From Gammaproteobacteria bacterium (GTDB taxonomy: Bacteria; Pseudomonadota; Gammaproteobacteria; SMWH01), in NCBI GenBank assembly GCA_004357005.1, contig SMWH01000152.1, forward strand, positions 1 through 6,278: a stretch of DNA of 6,278 nucleotides, read 5' to 3'. A program made the translations under genes and the position numbers. The notes beneath the pieces are model-generated. The model was not told the origin of the DNA and made no database searches. It saw only the letters and a list, made by a program, of their open reading frames with translations. Position 1 is the first letter of the stretch; every line of letters begins with the position of its first letter. Of this stretch, positions 1-5,857 are shown one piece after another.

Positions 1-1504
1 CACGGTTCCGGCCTACTTCAATGCTTCACAGCGCCAGGCCACCAAGGACGCCGGCAAGATCGCCGGTCTCGAAGTGAAGCGCATTATCAATGAGCCTACC
101 GCGGCTGCGTTGGCGTATGGCATGGAGAAAAAGCGCGGTGACGCCAAGATCGCCGTGTACGACCTGGGTGGTGGTACTTTCGATATTTCCATCATCGAGA
201 TCGCCGATGTGGATGGTGAGCACCAGTTCGAAGTGCTGGCGACCAACGGCGACACCTTCCTGGGTGGTGAGGACTTTGACAAGCGCGTGATCGATTATCT
301 GGTCGATGAGTTCAAGAAGGACCAGGGCTTTGATCTGCGCAACGATCCGCTTGCCTTGCAGCGATTGCGCGAAGCCGCCGAGAAAGCCAAGATCGAACTG
401 TCTTCGACGACGCAGACCGAGATCAATCTGCCGTACATCACGGCGGATCAGACCGGTCCGAAGCATCTGCACATCAAGCTGACCCGGGCCAAGCTCGAGT
501 CACTGGTGGAAGACCTGATTCAAAAGACCATCAAGCCTAGCGAGATCGCGCTCAAGGATGCCGGCCTCAAGGCCAGCGAGATTGATGACGTGATCCTCGT
601 GGGTGGTCAGACGCGCATGCCCAAGGTGCAGGAAACCGTGAAGGAGTTTTTCGGTCAGGAACCGCGCAAGGACGTGAACCCGGACGAGGCCGTTGGTGTC
701 GGTGCCGCGATCCAGGGTGGCGTACTCGCCGGTGACGTGAAGGACGTGCTGTTGCTGGACGTGACGCCGCTGTCTCTCGGTATCGAGACCCTCGGTGGCG
801 TGATGACCAAGATCATCGAGAAGAATACGACGATCCCGACCAAGGCGTCGCAGATCTTCTCCACGGCGGATGACAACCAGGCTGCGGTGACCGTGCACGT
901 GCTCCAGGGTGAGCGCCAGCAGGCAATTCACAACAAGACTCTGGCCCGTTTTGATCTGGCGGGTATTCCGGCGGCCGCACGTGGCATGCCGCAGATCGAA
1001 GTCAGTTTCGACATTGATGCCAATGGCATCATGCATGTGTCCGCCAAGGACAAGGCGACCGGCAAGGAACAAAAGATTGTCATCAAGGCCTCCAGCGGTC
1101 TGAGTGAGGATGAGATCAAACAGATGGTGCAGGATGCCGAGACCCATGCCGAGGAAGACCGCAAGTTCCAGGAAGTGGTCGTTGTGCGCAATCACGCCGA
1201 CAACCTGGTGCACGCGGTGAAGAAGAGTATGGAAGAGCTTGGTGACAAGGTGGATGCCTCACAAAAGGAGTCCGTCGAAAAGGCCATCGCGGACCTGGAA
1301 GAGATCAAGGACGATAACGACAAGGAAGCCATCGAGAGCAAGAACAAGGCCCTCGAAGAAATCGCCGGCCAGTTGGCCCAGCAAGCCGCCGCCCAGGCGC
1401 AGGCCGAAGCGGGTGAACAAGCAGGCGCTCAGTCGGAAACCGCCGAGAGCACGGATGACGTGGTTGATGCGGAATTCGAGGAAGTCAAGGACGAGGACAA
1501 GTAA
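1..1504 (+). CDS. dnaK: Chaperone protein DnaK (Hsp70), 3' part
   Basis: This is the C-terminal 500 residues of DnaK, the ATP-driven Hsp70 chaperone that works in the cytoplasm with DnaJ and GrpE. The frame is open from base 2 (TVPAYFN) to the TAA at 1502-1504. Fragment residue 1 corresponds to about residue 141 of E. coli DnaK, so about 140 N-terminal residues lie upstream and the full protein would be about 640 residues. Visible are the rest of the ATPase domain, with INEPTAAALAYG and the phosphate-binding DLGGGTFD (fragment residues 54-61; its Thr matches E. coli T199), and GGQTRMP. The interdomain linker VLLLDVTPL is at 249-257. The substrate-binding domain and helical lid follow, then an Ala/Gln-rich tail and the conserved end DDVVDAEFEEVKD. 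The EEVKD-type tail is typical of proteobacterial DnaK. No frameshift or missing key residue is seen. The identity is certain. Confidence 0.99.
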   Translation, partial: TVPAYFNASQRQATKDAGKIAGLEVKRIINEPTAAALAYGMEKKRGDAKIAVYDLGGGTFDISIIEIADVDGEHQFEVLATNGDTFLGGEDFDKRVIDYLVDEFKKDQGFDLRNDPLALQRLREAAEKAKIELSSTTQTEINLPYITADQTGPKHLHIKLTRAKLESLVEDLIQKTIKPSEIALKDAGLKASEIDDVILVGGQTRMPKVQETVKEFFGQEPRKDVNPDEAVGVGAAIQGGVLAGDVKDVLLLDVTPLSLGIETLGGVMTKIIEKNTTIPTKASQIFSTADDNQAAVTVHVLQGERQQAIHNKTLARFDLAGIPAAARGMPQIEVSFDIDANGIMHVSAKDKATGKEQKIVIKASSGLSEDEIKQMVQDAETHAEEDRKFQEVVVVRNHADNLVHAVKKSMEELGDKVDASQKESVEKAIADLEEIKDDNDKEAIESKNKALEEIAGQLAQQAAAQAQAEAGEQAGAQSETAESTDDVVDAEFEEVKDEDK

Positions 1505-1521
1505 CGACTGGGGTGTCAATG

Positions 1522-1551
1522 AAGGGGTGTCGGCAACGGCACCCCTTTTTT
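1522..1551 (+). terminator. Intrinsic terminator between dnaK and dnaJ
   Basis: Arms 1522-1532 and 1537-1547 form an 11-pair stem (one G-T pair, otherwise Watson-Crick) closed by a GCAA tetraloop at 1533-1536. The stem runs into six T residues at 1546-1551. It starts 17 bases after the dnaK stop and lies 30 bases before the dnaJ start. This is a textbook Rho-independent terminator. Since there is little room for a promoter between it and dnaJ, it probably works as a partial terminator that lets some transcripts continue into dnaJ; that role is inferred. Confidence 0.9.
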
Positions 1552-1581
1552 ACATGCGAATTGTGCATTTGAGCATCGAAA

Positions 1582-2691
1582 ATGGCTAAACGTGACTACT
1601 ACGAGGTTCTCGGCGTGCGCCGGGATGCTTCAGAGCATGATCTGAAGCGCGCGTTCCGCCGGCTGGCCATGAAACACCATCCGGATCGCAATCCGGACGA
1701 TGACACAGCGCAGGATAAGTTCAAGGAAGCCAAGGAAGCTTACGAGATCCTGGGTGATCCCGACCGGCGTGCCATGTATGACCAGTTCGGTCACGCCGGG
1801 GTGGACCCGGGGGTCGGCGCGGGTTTCGGCAACGTCGCCGACATCTTTAACGATATTTTCGGTGAGTTTTTCGGCGGGGACCGTCGATCACGGCCACGTC
1901 GCGGGTCTGATCTTCGTTACGGCCTGCAGCTGGATCTGGAAGAGGCCGTTCGGGGCCTGGAGGTTCAGATTGAGGTCCCCAAGTACCACTTGTGCGAGAC
2001 CTGCGACGGGCTGGGAGCACAACACGGTGGCGTGGGTGAATGCTCCACTTGCCGTGGCGTCGGTCAGGTCCGAATTCAGCAGGGTTTCTTCTCGGTACAA
2101 CAAACCTGTCCGGAGTGCAGGGGTTCCGGACGCATGATCACGAATCCCTGCGACGACTGTCGCGGGCAGGGGCGGATCAGGAGTGAGCAAACCCTCTCGG
2201 TGAAGATTCCCGCGGGGGTGGACACCGGCGACCGCATTCGTTTGACGGGCGAAGGCGATGCAGGTCAGCCTGGCGCGCGATCCGGGGATCTGTACGTGGA
2301 AATCGAGGTCCGTCCACATGAAGTTTTCCAGCGCGACGGCGAGCATCTGTATTGCGAGATCCCCATCAGTTTCTCCGCGGCTACCCTGGGCGAAAAGATA
2401 GAAGTCCCCACGCTGGACGGCCCCGAGGAACTCAAGATCCCGGCGGGCACCCAGACGGGGCGCTTGTTCCGGTTGCGGGGCAAAGGCGTGCAGCCGGTCC
2501 GGCGATCCCGCCGTGGCGACGTGTTGATTCGGGTGGTGGTCGAGACGCCTGTGAACCTGGACAAGAAGCAGAAAGACGCGCTCAGGGCGTTTGAAGCGGG
2601 TTTGTCCGGCAAGAAGGTGGGCAAACACCAGCCCCTTGCGGGCAAATGGCGGGACAAGTTCTCCGGCTTCCTCCAAAAAGTCTCCCACTAG
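1582..2691 (+). CDS. dnaJ: Chaperone protein DnaJ (Hsp40, class A)
   Basis: DnaJ is the co-chaperone that delivers unfolded proteins to DnaK and stimulates its ATPase. The 369-residue product is close to the 376 of E. coli. In order: a J domain (about 1-70) with the essential HPD at 33-35; a short Gly/Phe region with ADIFNDIFGEFFGG (86-99); a zinc-binding domain with four CxxCxGxG repeats at C138/C141, C154/C157, C176/C179 and C190/C193; then the C-terminal substrate-binding domains with LSVKIPAGVDTGDRIRL and VPTLDGPEELKIPAGTQTG. All eight zinc cysteines are present, making this a class A DnaJ. The ATG at 1582 gives the standard start MAKRDYYEVLGV; upstream there is only a weak ribosome-binding match (GAG at 1571-1573). 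The gene follows dnaK after a terminator and likely depends on readthrough. The Gly/Phe region is somewhat shorter than in E. coli. Confidence 0.98.
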   Translation: MAKRDYYEVLGVRRDASEHDLKRAFRRLAMKHHPDRNPDDDTAQDKFKEAKEAYEILGDPDRRAMYDQFGHAGVDPGVGAGFGNVADIFNDIFGEFFGGDRRSRPRRGSDLRYGLQLDLEEAVRGLEVQIEVPKYHLCETCDGLGAQHGGVGECSTCRGVGQVRIQQGFFSVQQTCPECRGSGRMITNPCDDCRGQGRIRSEQTLSVKIPAGVDTGDRIRLTGEGDAGQPGARSGDLYVEIEVRPHEVFQRDGEHLYCEIPISFSAATLGEKIEVPTLDGPEELKIPAGTQTGRLFRLRGKGVQPVRRSRRGDVLIRVVVETPVNLDKKQKDALRAFEAGLSGKKVGKHQPLAGKWRDKFSGFLQKVSH

Positions 2692-2722
2692 GCCCCCGCA
2701 GGAACGGCTTCGCAGGAGCGTA

Positions 2723-2750
2723 GGATTCGCGGCTGGAAAGCCGCTCCTAC
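2723..2750 (-). repeat. REP-like palindrome, copy A
   Basis: On the minus strand this unit begins GTAGGAGCGGCTTTCC and continues into a matching GCCGC arm, the layout of the GTAG-headed REP elements common between genes of gammaproteobacteria. On the + strand the core stem is GCGGCT (2729-2734) with AGCCGC (2739-2744) around a GGAA loop. It is extended by GTAGGA (2720-2725) with TCCTAC (2745-2750) after a three-base bulge. A degenerate piece on the + strand, GCAGGAACGGCTTCG at 2698-2712, looks like a decayed copy. REP identity is by resemblance; genome-wide copy number cannot be seen here. Confidence 0.65.
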
Positions 2751-2770
2751 GAAAGCCGCGATTCCTTTCC

Positions 2771-2796
2771 AGTCGCGCCACGAATGGCGCTCCTGC
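2771..2796 (-). repeat. REP-like palindrome, copy B
   Basis: This is a second, diverged unit in the same orientation as copy A, with a minus-strand head GCAGGAGCGCC. The + strand stem is GCGCCA (2775-2780) with TGGCGC (2785-2790) around a CGAA loop. The bases differ from copy A on both arms so that pairing is kept, which points to selection for the hairpin. Both copies are followed on the + strand by GCCGCGATTC (2755-2764 and 2800-2809); a third GCCGCGATTC is at 2893-2902. There is no T-run after either hairpin, so neither is a standard terminator for dnaJ. Confidence 0.6.
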
Positions 2797-2816
2797 AACG
2801 CCGCGATTCTTTCGGC

Positions 2817-2847
2817 CAGCGGCCCGCATCAAAAACAACGGCCGCTG
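2817..2847. other. Stem-loop in the dnaJ-dapB gap
   Basis: CAGCGGCC (2817-2824) is the exact inverse complement of GGCCGCTG (2840-2847), giving an 8-pair GC-rich stem around a 15-base A-rich loop. No T-run follows. It lies between REP copy B and the dyad at 2851-2873. It may be part of the same repeat cluster or help protect the dnaJ transcript end; its function is unknown. Confidence 0.5.
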
Positions 2848-2850
2848 CGA

Positions 2851-2873
2851 TCAATGGTGTCTGACACCATTGA
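2851..2873. repeat. Perfect dyad with 11-base arms
   Basis: TCAATGGTGTC (2851-2861) and its exact inverse complement GACACCATTGA (2863-2873) flank a single T at 2862. The dyad ends 72 bases before the dapB start. Its length and lack of mismatches make chance unlikely. With a one-base centre it is better suited to a protein-bound DNA dyad or a mobile-element end than to an RNA hairpin, though an RNA form with a small loop is possible. From memory, GGTGTC/GACACC-centred palindromes occur as dispersed repeats in several bacteria; this is unverified. Confidence 0.7.
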
Positions 2874-2945
2874 GAAACCATCGAAAACGCCAGCCGCGAT
2901 TCCCTGTATTCTTGTGGCCCAAAGCGACCTGGGGGGCCAAATCCA

Positions 2946-3686
2946 ATGAACATCGTCGTGCACGGCGCCGCAGGCCGCATGGGCCAGGTCCTTCTGGAAT
3001 CTGTAGCGGATGCTAAGGACGTGCACGTGCTCGCCTGCGTGGACTCCTCGGGCGCAAAAGGGTGTTTGCCCGACCTGGCTGCCGTGGAAGGCGAAGTCAA
3101 CGCCGTTATTGATTTCACACTCCCGGATGGCGCCATGCGTGCCGTGGATATCTGTGAGAAGCGTGGCTGGCCACTGGTCACGGGCACTACGGGATTCTCC
3201 GACGCGCAGCGCGAACGCATCGCAGGCGCTGCCTCCACCATTCCCATCGTCGCCGCACCCAACATGAGCATCGGCGTTAATCTGGTATTCAAACTCCTGA
3301 ACGAAACCATCCGGGTGCTGGGACTGGAGACCGAAGTTGATATCCAGGAAAAACATCACGTCGACAAGGTGGACGCGCCGTCAGGCACGGCGCTCAAGAT
3401 GGGCGAACTGATCGCCTCCGCTCGCGGCCAGAAGCTGGATGAAGTCGCTGTATTCGAAGCGGCGCCGGGAACTCACGAAAAAGGCACCATTGGATTCGTC
3501 AGCCTGCGGGAAGGCGAAACCGTCGGCGTTCACACCGCCAACTTCGCCATGGAGGGCGAGAACATCTCCATCACCCATGAAGCCTTCGACCGGCGTATCT
3601 ACGCCATCGGGGCCCTGCGTGCCGCGCGCTGGATCCAGGGCAAGCTCCCGGGGCTCTATGGCATGTCCGATGTCCTCAATCTTTAG
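2946..3686 (+). CDS. dapB: 4-hydroxy-tetrahydrodipicolinate reductase (DapB)
   Basis: DapB reduces 4-hydroxy-tetrahydrodipicolinate with NAD(P)H to tetrahydrodipicolinate, on the cytoplasmic route to diaminopimelate and lysine. The N-terminal Rossmann fold shows GAAGRMG at 7-13, DFT at 56-58, GTTG at 80-83 and APNMSIGVN at 104-112. The catalytic segment has H137, H138 and K141, followed by DAPSGTAL, matching HHxxK-DAPSGTA of the family. The product is 246 residues, against 273 in E. coli; most of the shortening lies between residues 33 and 52. At the end of the second beta strand the E. coli Glu-Arg pair (E38-R39) is Asp33-Ser34 here, suggesting NADH preference. Between the catalytic His and Lys the sequence is HHVDK rather than HHRHK. 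The ATG at 2946 gives a full N terminus; the upstream G-run 2931-2936 is only a modest ribosome-binding match. Confidence 0.97.
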   Translation: MNIVVHGAAGRMGQVLLESVADAKDVHVLACVDSSGAKGCLPDLAAVEGEVNAVIDFTLPDGAMRAVDICEKRGWPLVTGTTGFSDAQRERIAGAASTIPIVAAPNMSIGVNLVFKLLNETIRVLGLETEVDIQEKHHVDKVDAPSGTALKMGELIASARGQKLDEVAVFEAAPGTHEKGTIGFVSLREGETVGVHTANFAMEGENISITHEAFDRRIYAIGALRAARWIQGKLPGLYGMSDVLNL

Positions 3687-3747
3687 TGGCAAAAGCCGAA
3701 AGATGAACTGACCTTTGGATCCGCCGGGATTTCGGGTATTGGAAGTC

Positions 3748-4464
3748 ATGACGCAACCCATAGACATGCTCAACAAAACGCTTGCCATCGATGCACTACG
3801 GGGTGATTTTGCGGCATCGGGGCGGGTGCGCGTACCGGAAATCCTGGTGTCCGATTTCGCCAGTCAGGCGGCTAATCTATTGCAAACCGGGATTCCCTGG
3901 CAGGTCGCGTTCCGGCGCGGCGGTGAAGCGGTTTCCATGACAGAAACGGAATTCGCAGCGCTCGGCCCGGATCAGCAACAGCAGTTGCTTGGGGCAATCC
4001 TCCAGCAGGCGAGTACCGACTTTCAGTATCTGTACAGTTATTACAAACTGGCCGATGCCTATCAGGACTTCAAGGACGACAGTCTGTTTGTGTTTCGCTT
4101 GATCGAGTTCATGGCCAGTGAGCATTTCCTGGGGTTCGCCCAGCAGGTCAGCGGGATCGAAGACATCAAGGGCATCAATATCCAGGCGACCCGCTACGTG
4201 GGAGGCCAGTTCCTCAACCGCCATGATGATGCCGAGGACCCGAAGCGTCTCGTAGCCTTCGTGCTCGGTCTGACCCGGGAATGGAGCCCCGGCTGGGGTG
4301 GTGTGTTGCAGATCACCGACGAGAACGGAGATATCGTGGAATCCTATGTGCCGCGATTCAATTCCATGGTCATGTTCAAGGTCCCGCTCATGCACTGTGT
4401 CTCCTACGTCGCGCCATTTGCCCAGGTACCCCGGTACAGCCTGACCGGCTGGTTCACGACCTGA
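3748..4464 (+). CDS. 2OG-Fe(II) oxygenase, prolyl-hydroxylase-like
   Basis: The predicted product is a 238-residue cytoplasmic protein whose C-terminal half (about 145-238) is a 2-oxoglutarate/Fe(II) dioxygenase fold of the proline 4-hydroxylase-like group (COG3751 / 2OG-FeII_Oxy type). The iron ligands are visible as H159-D160-D161 (HxD) and H216, and R229 in RYSLTGWF fits the 2-oxoglutarate carboxylate. The segment between carries the PRFNSMVMFKV strand. The N-terminal half (ALRGDFAASGRVRVPEIL..., then FQYLYSYYKLAD) also fits this oxygenase family. No signal peptide or membrane segment is seen. Its substrate is unknown; bacterial relatives include an enzyme that hydroxylates elongation factor Tu, but that role is not shown here. 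The start is uncertain: ATG 3748 has GGAAG only two bases upstream; TTG at 3715 or 3739 and ATG 3766 are alternatives in frame. The gap to dapB is 61 bases, with no clear terminator, so it may be co-transcribed. Confidence 0.88.
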   Translation: MTQPIDMLNKTLAIDALRGDFAASGRVRVPEILVSDFASQAANLLQTGIPWQVAFRRGGEAVSMTETEFAALGPDQQQQLLGAILQQASTDFQYLYSYYKLADAYQDFKDDSLFVFRLIEFMASEHFLGFAQQVSGIEDIKGINIQATRYVGGQFLNRHDDAEDPKRLVAFVLGLTREWSPGWGGVLQITDENGDIVESYVPRFNSMVMFKVPLMHCVSYVAPFAQVPRYSLTGWFTT

Positions 4465-4693
4465 ACTCACCCTGCGCGTTTATTGCCAGGGCGATACCCG
4501 GAAGCCGGGACGGGAGGCCGTTACCGGGGCCGGCGGGCCCGGGCTGGCGGATGGCAGCGCTGAAATCCGGCCGGCGGGCTTCCGGAATCCCGGTGGCTCC
4601 GGTAACATACCGCCTCAGCCCGGGGGGCTGAACGAATCAGCGGGACGCGCCCTCGGGGCGGTCCCGTTTTGAGTATCTGAATATGGTAAATCT
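4465..4693 (+). other. GC-rich structured gap before carA
   Basis: This non-coding stretch is packed with inverted repeats: CCCGG/CCGGG (4497-4501 with 4505-4509); a long-range GTTACCGG (4520-4527) with CCGGTAAC (4599-4606), extendable inward to 13 pairs with two G-T pairs; TCAGCCC/GGGCTGA (4615-4621 with 4625-4631); and the terminator-like hairpin at 4641-4666. GCCGGCGGGC occurs twice (4529-4538 and 4570-4579). A 26-codon frame runs from ATG 4551 to TGA 4629-4631, with paired Arg codons CGG CGG, but no good ribosome-binding site. The whole could be the end of the oxygenase transcript, a carAB leader, or both. Confidence 0.5.
4641..4670 (+). terminator. Terminator-like hairpin upstream of carA
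   Basis: CGGGAC (4641-4646) pairs with GTCCCG (4661-4666), and CGCCC (4648-4652) with GGGCG (4656-4660), leaving a one-base bulge at 4647 and a TCG loop. This is an 11-pair, very GC-rich stem followed by TTTT (4667-4670). The T-run is short but the stem is strong. It lies 23 bases before the carA start. It either ends the dapB-oxygenase transcript or acts as an attenuator for carAB; the sequence does not decide between these. Confidence 0.65.
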
Positions 4694-5857
4694 GTGAGTC
4701 ATCGCGCCGTCCTTGCCCTTGAGGACGGGAGCCTTTTCCACGGCCGCGCTATTGGAGCGGAAGGGAAAACCGTTGGAGAGGTTGTATTCAATACGGCGAT
4801 GACGGGGTATCAGGAGATCCTGACCGACCCCTCCTACGCCAGCCAGATCATCACCTTCACCTATCCCCACATCGGCAATGTGGGCACGAACGCGGCTGAT
4901 TTTGAATCCGAGCGGGTTCACGCCGCCGGACTGGTCATCCGTGATCTCTCCATGGTGACCAGCAACTACCGGTCGGAACAGACCCTGGGCGACTTCCTTG
5001 CGGCACAGAACGTCGTCGGCATCGCTGATATCGACACCCGCCGGCTGACGAGAATCTTGCGGGACAAGGGAGCGCAAAGCGGTTGCATTCTCACGGCAAA
5101 AAACCCGGATGCGGCGGTCGCCCTGGCCGCGGCGAAAGCTTTTCCCGGCCTTGCCGGCATGGACCTGGCCAAACAGGTCTCCGTGACCAAACCCTATGAA
5201 TGGAATGAGGGTGGTTGGGACATGGCGGCCAATGCCTACCGCGCGGCGGGTGATGCAGAATTCCATGTCGTCGCCTATGACTTCGGGATCAAGCGCAACA
5301 TCTTGCGGATTCTGGTGGACCGCGGATGCCGCGTAACCGTCGTGCCGGCGCAGACACCCGCGGACAAGGTATTGAAGCTCAAACCGGACGGCGTGTTTCT
5401 CTCCAATGGTCCGGGTGACCCGGAGCCTTGCGTGTACGCCATCAAGGCCATCGGACAAATACTCAAAACCCGCATGCCGCTGTTCGGCATCTGTCTGGGG
5501 CATCAGTTGCTGGCACTGGCCACCGGCGCAAAGACCGTCAAGATGAAGTTCGGTCATCACGGCGCCAATCACCCGGTGTACGATCTGGCAACCGGCAGAG
5601 TGATGATTTCCAGCCAGAACCATGGTTTCGCGGTGGACGAAGAATCCCTGCCGCAGGTTCTGGAGACGACGCACCGCTCACTGTTCGACGGGTCTTTGCA
5701 GGGGGTGCGTCACAAGAAATTCCCCGCCTACAGTTTTCAGGGGCATCCGGAAGCCAGTCCCGGCCCACATGATGTGGTAGGGCATTTCGGGGAATTCATT
5801 CGCCTGATGGGTGAACACAGATCACAGACGGAGACTGCCGGTGCCCAGGCGCGATGA
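4694..5857 (+). CDS. carA: Carbamoyl-phosphate synthase small subunit (CarA)
   Basis: CarA hydrolyses glutamine and passes ammonia through a tunnel to CarB, which makes carbamoyl phosphate for pyrimidine and arginine synthesis. The 387-residue product matches the family length (382 in E. coli). The N-terminal small-subunit domain is clear from FNTAMTGYQEILTDPSY and DTRRLTRILRDKG. A class I glutamine amidotransferase domain begins near residue 191 (VVAYDFGIKRNILR). NGPGDP is at 238-243, the nucleophile C267 lies in GICLGHQ, and H351 and E353 of QGHPEASPGPHD complete the catalytic triad. The start is GTG at 4694, because the N terminus MSHRAVLALEDGSLFHG then aligns with homologues; the ATG at 4683 is out of frame. 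No purine-rich ribosome-binding site precedes the GTG. The 3' end overlaps carB by 17 bases, implying coupled translation. Confidence 0.98.
   Translation: MSHRAVLALEDGSLFHGRAIGAEGKTVGEVVFNTAMTGYQEILTDPSYASQIITFTYPHIGNVGTNAADFESERVHAAGLVIRDLSMVTSNYRSEQTLGDFLAAQNVVGIADIDTRRLTRILRDKGAQSGCILTAKNPDAAVALAAAKAFPGLAGMDLAKQVSVTKPYEWNEGGWDMAANAYRAAGDAEFHVVAYDFGIKRNILRILVDRGCRVTVVPAQTPADKVLKLKPDGVFLSNGPGDPEPCVYAIKAIGQILKTRMPLFGICLGHQLLALATGAKTVKMKFGHHGANHPVYDLATGRVMISSQNHGFAVDEESLPQVLETTHRSLFDGSLQGVRHKKFPAYSFQGHPEASPGPHDVVGHFGEFIRLMGEHRSQTETAGAQAR
5830..5833 (+). promoter_or_regulatory. Ribosome-binding site of carB inside carA
   Basis: GGAG at 5830-5833 lies seven bases before the GTG at 5841 and within the carA coding sequence. 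It supports GTG 5841 as the carB start rather than a later codon and fits translational coupling of the two subunits. Confidence 0.7.

Noticed and set aside
1888..2838. A 316-codon open frame on the minus strand, opposite dnaJ and the REP cluster
   Set aside because: Its translation has no family features and mirrors dnaJ codons; it also runs through the palindromic repeats, so it is a shadow.
2870..2912. Possible dapB promoter with TTGAGA (2870-2875) and TATTCT (2907-2912)
   Set aside because: The spacing of 31 bases is far from the 16-18 needed, and neither box has a good partner at the right distance.
2591..3016. A + strand open frame spanning the dnaJ end, the intergenic repeats and the dapB start
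   Set aside because: It is out of frame with both genes, its product has no domain, and it translates REP hairpins.
3687..3747. Possible terminator between dapB and the oxygenase gene
   Set aside because: CCGAAAG and CTTTGG only pair imperfectly and there is no T-run, so readthrough from dapB is more likely.
4671..4700. Possible ArgR box near TGAAT (4678-4682) before carA
   Set aside because: Only one half-site is present; no matching ATTCA half-site follows at the expected distance.
4637..5674. A 345-codon open frame on the minus strand, antisense to carA
   Set aside because: It lies opposite a certain carA gene, shows no recognisable domain, and long antisense frames are expected in GC-rich coding DNA.
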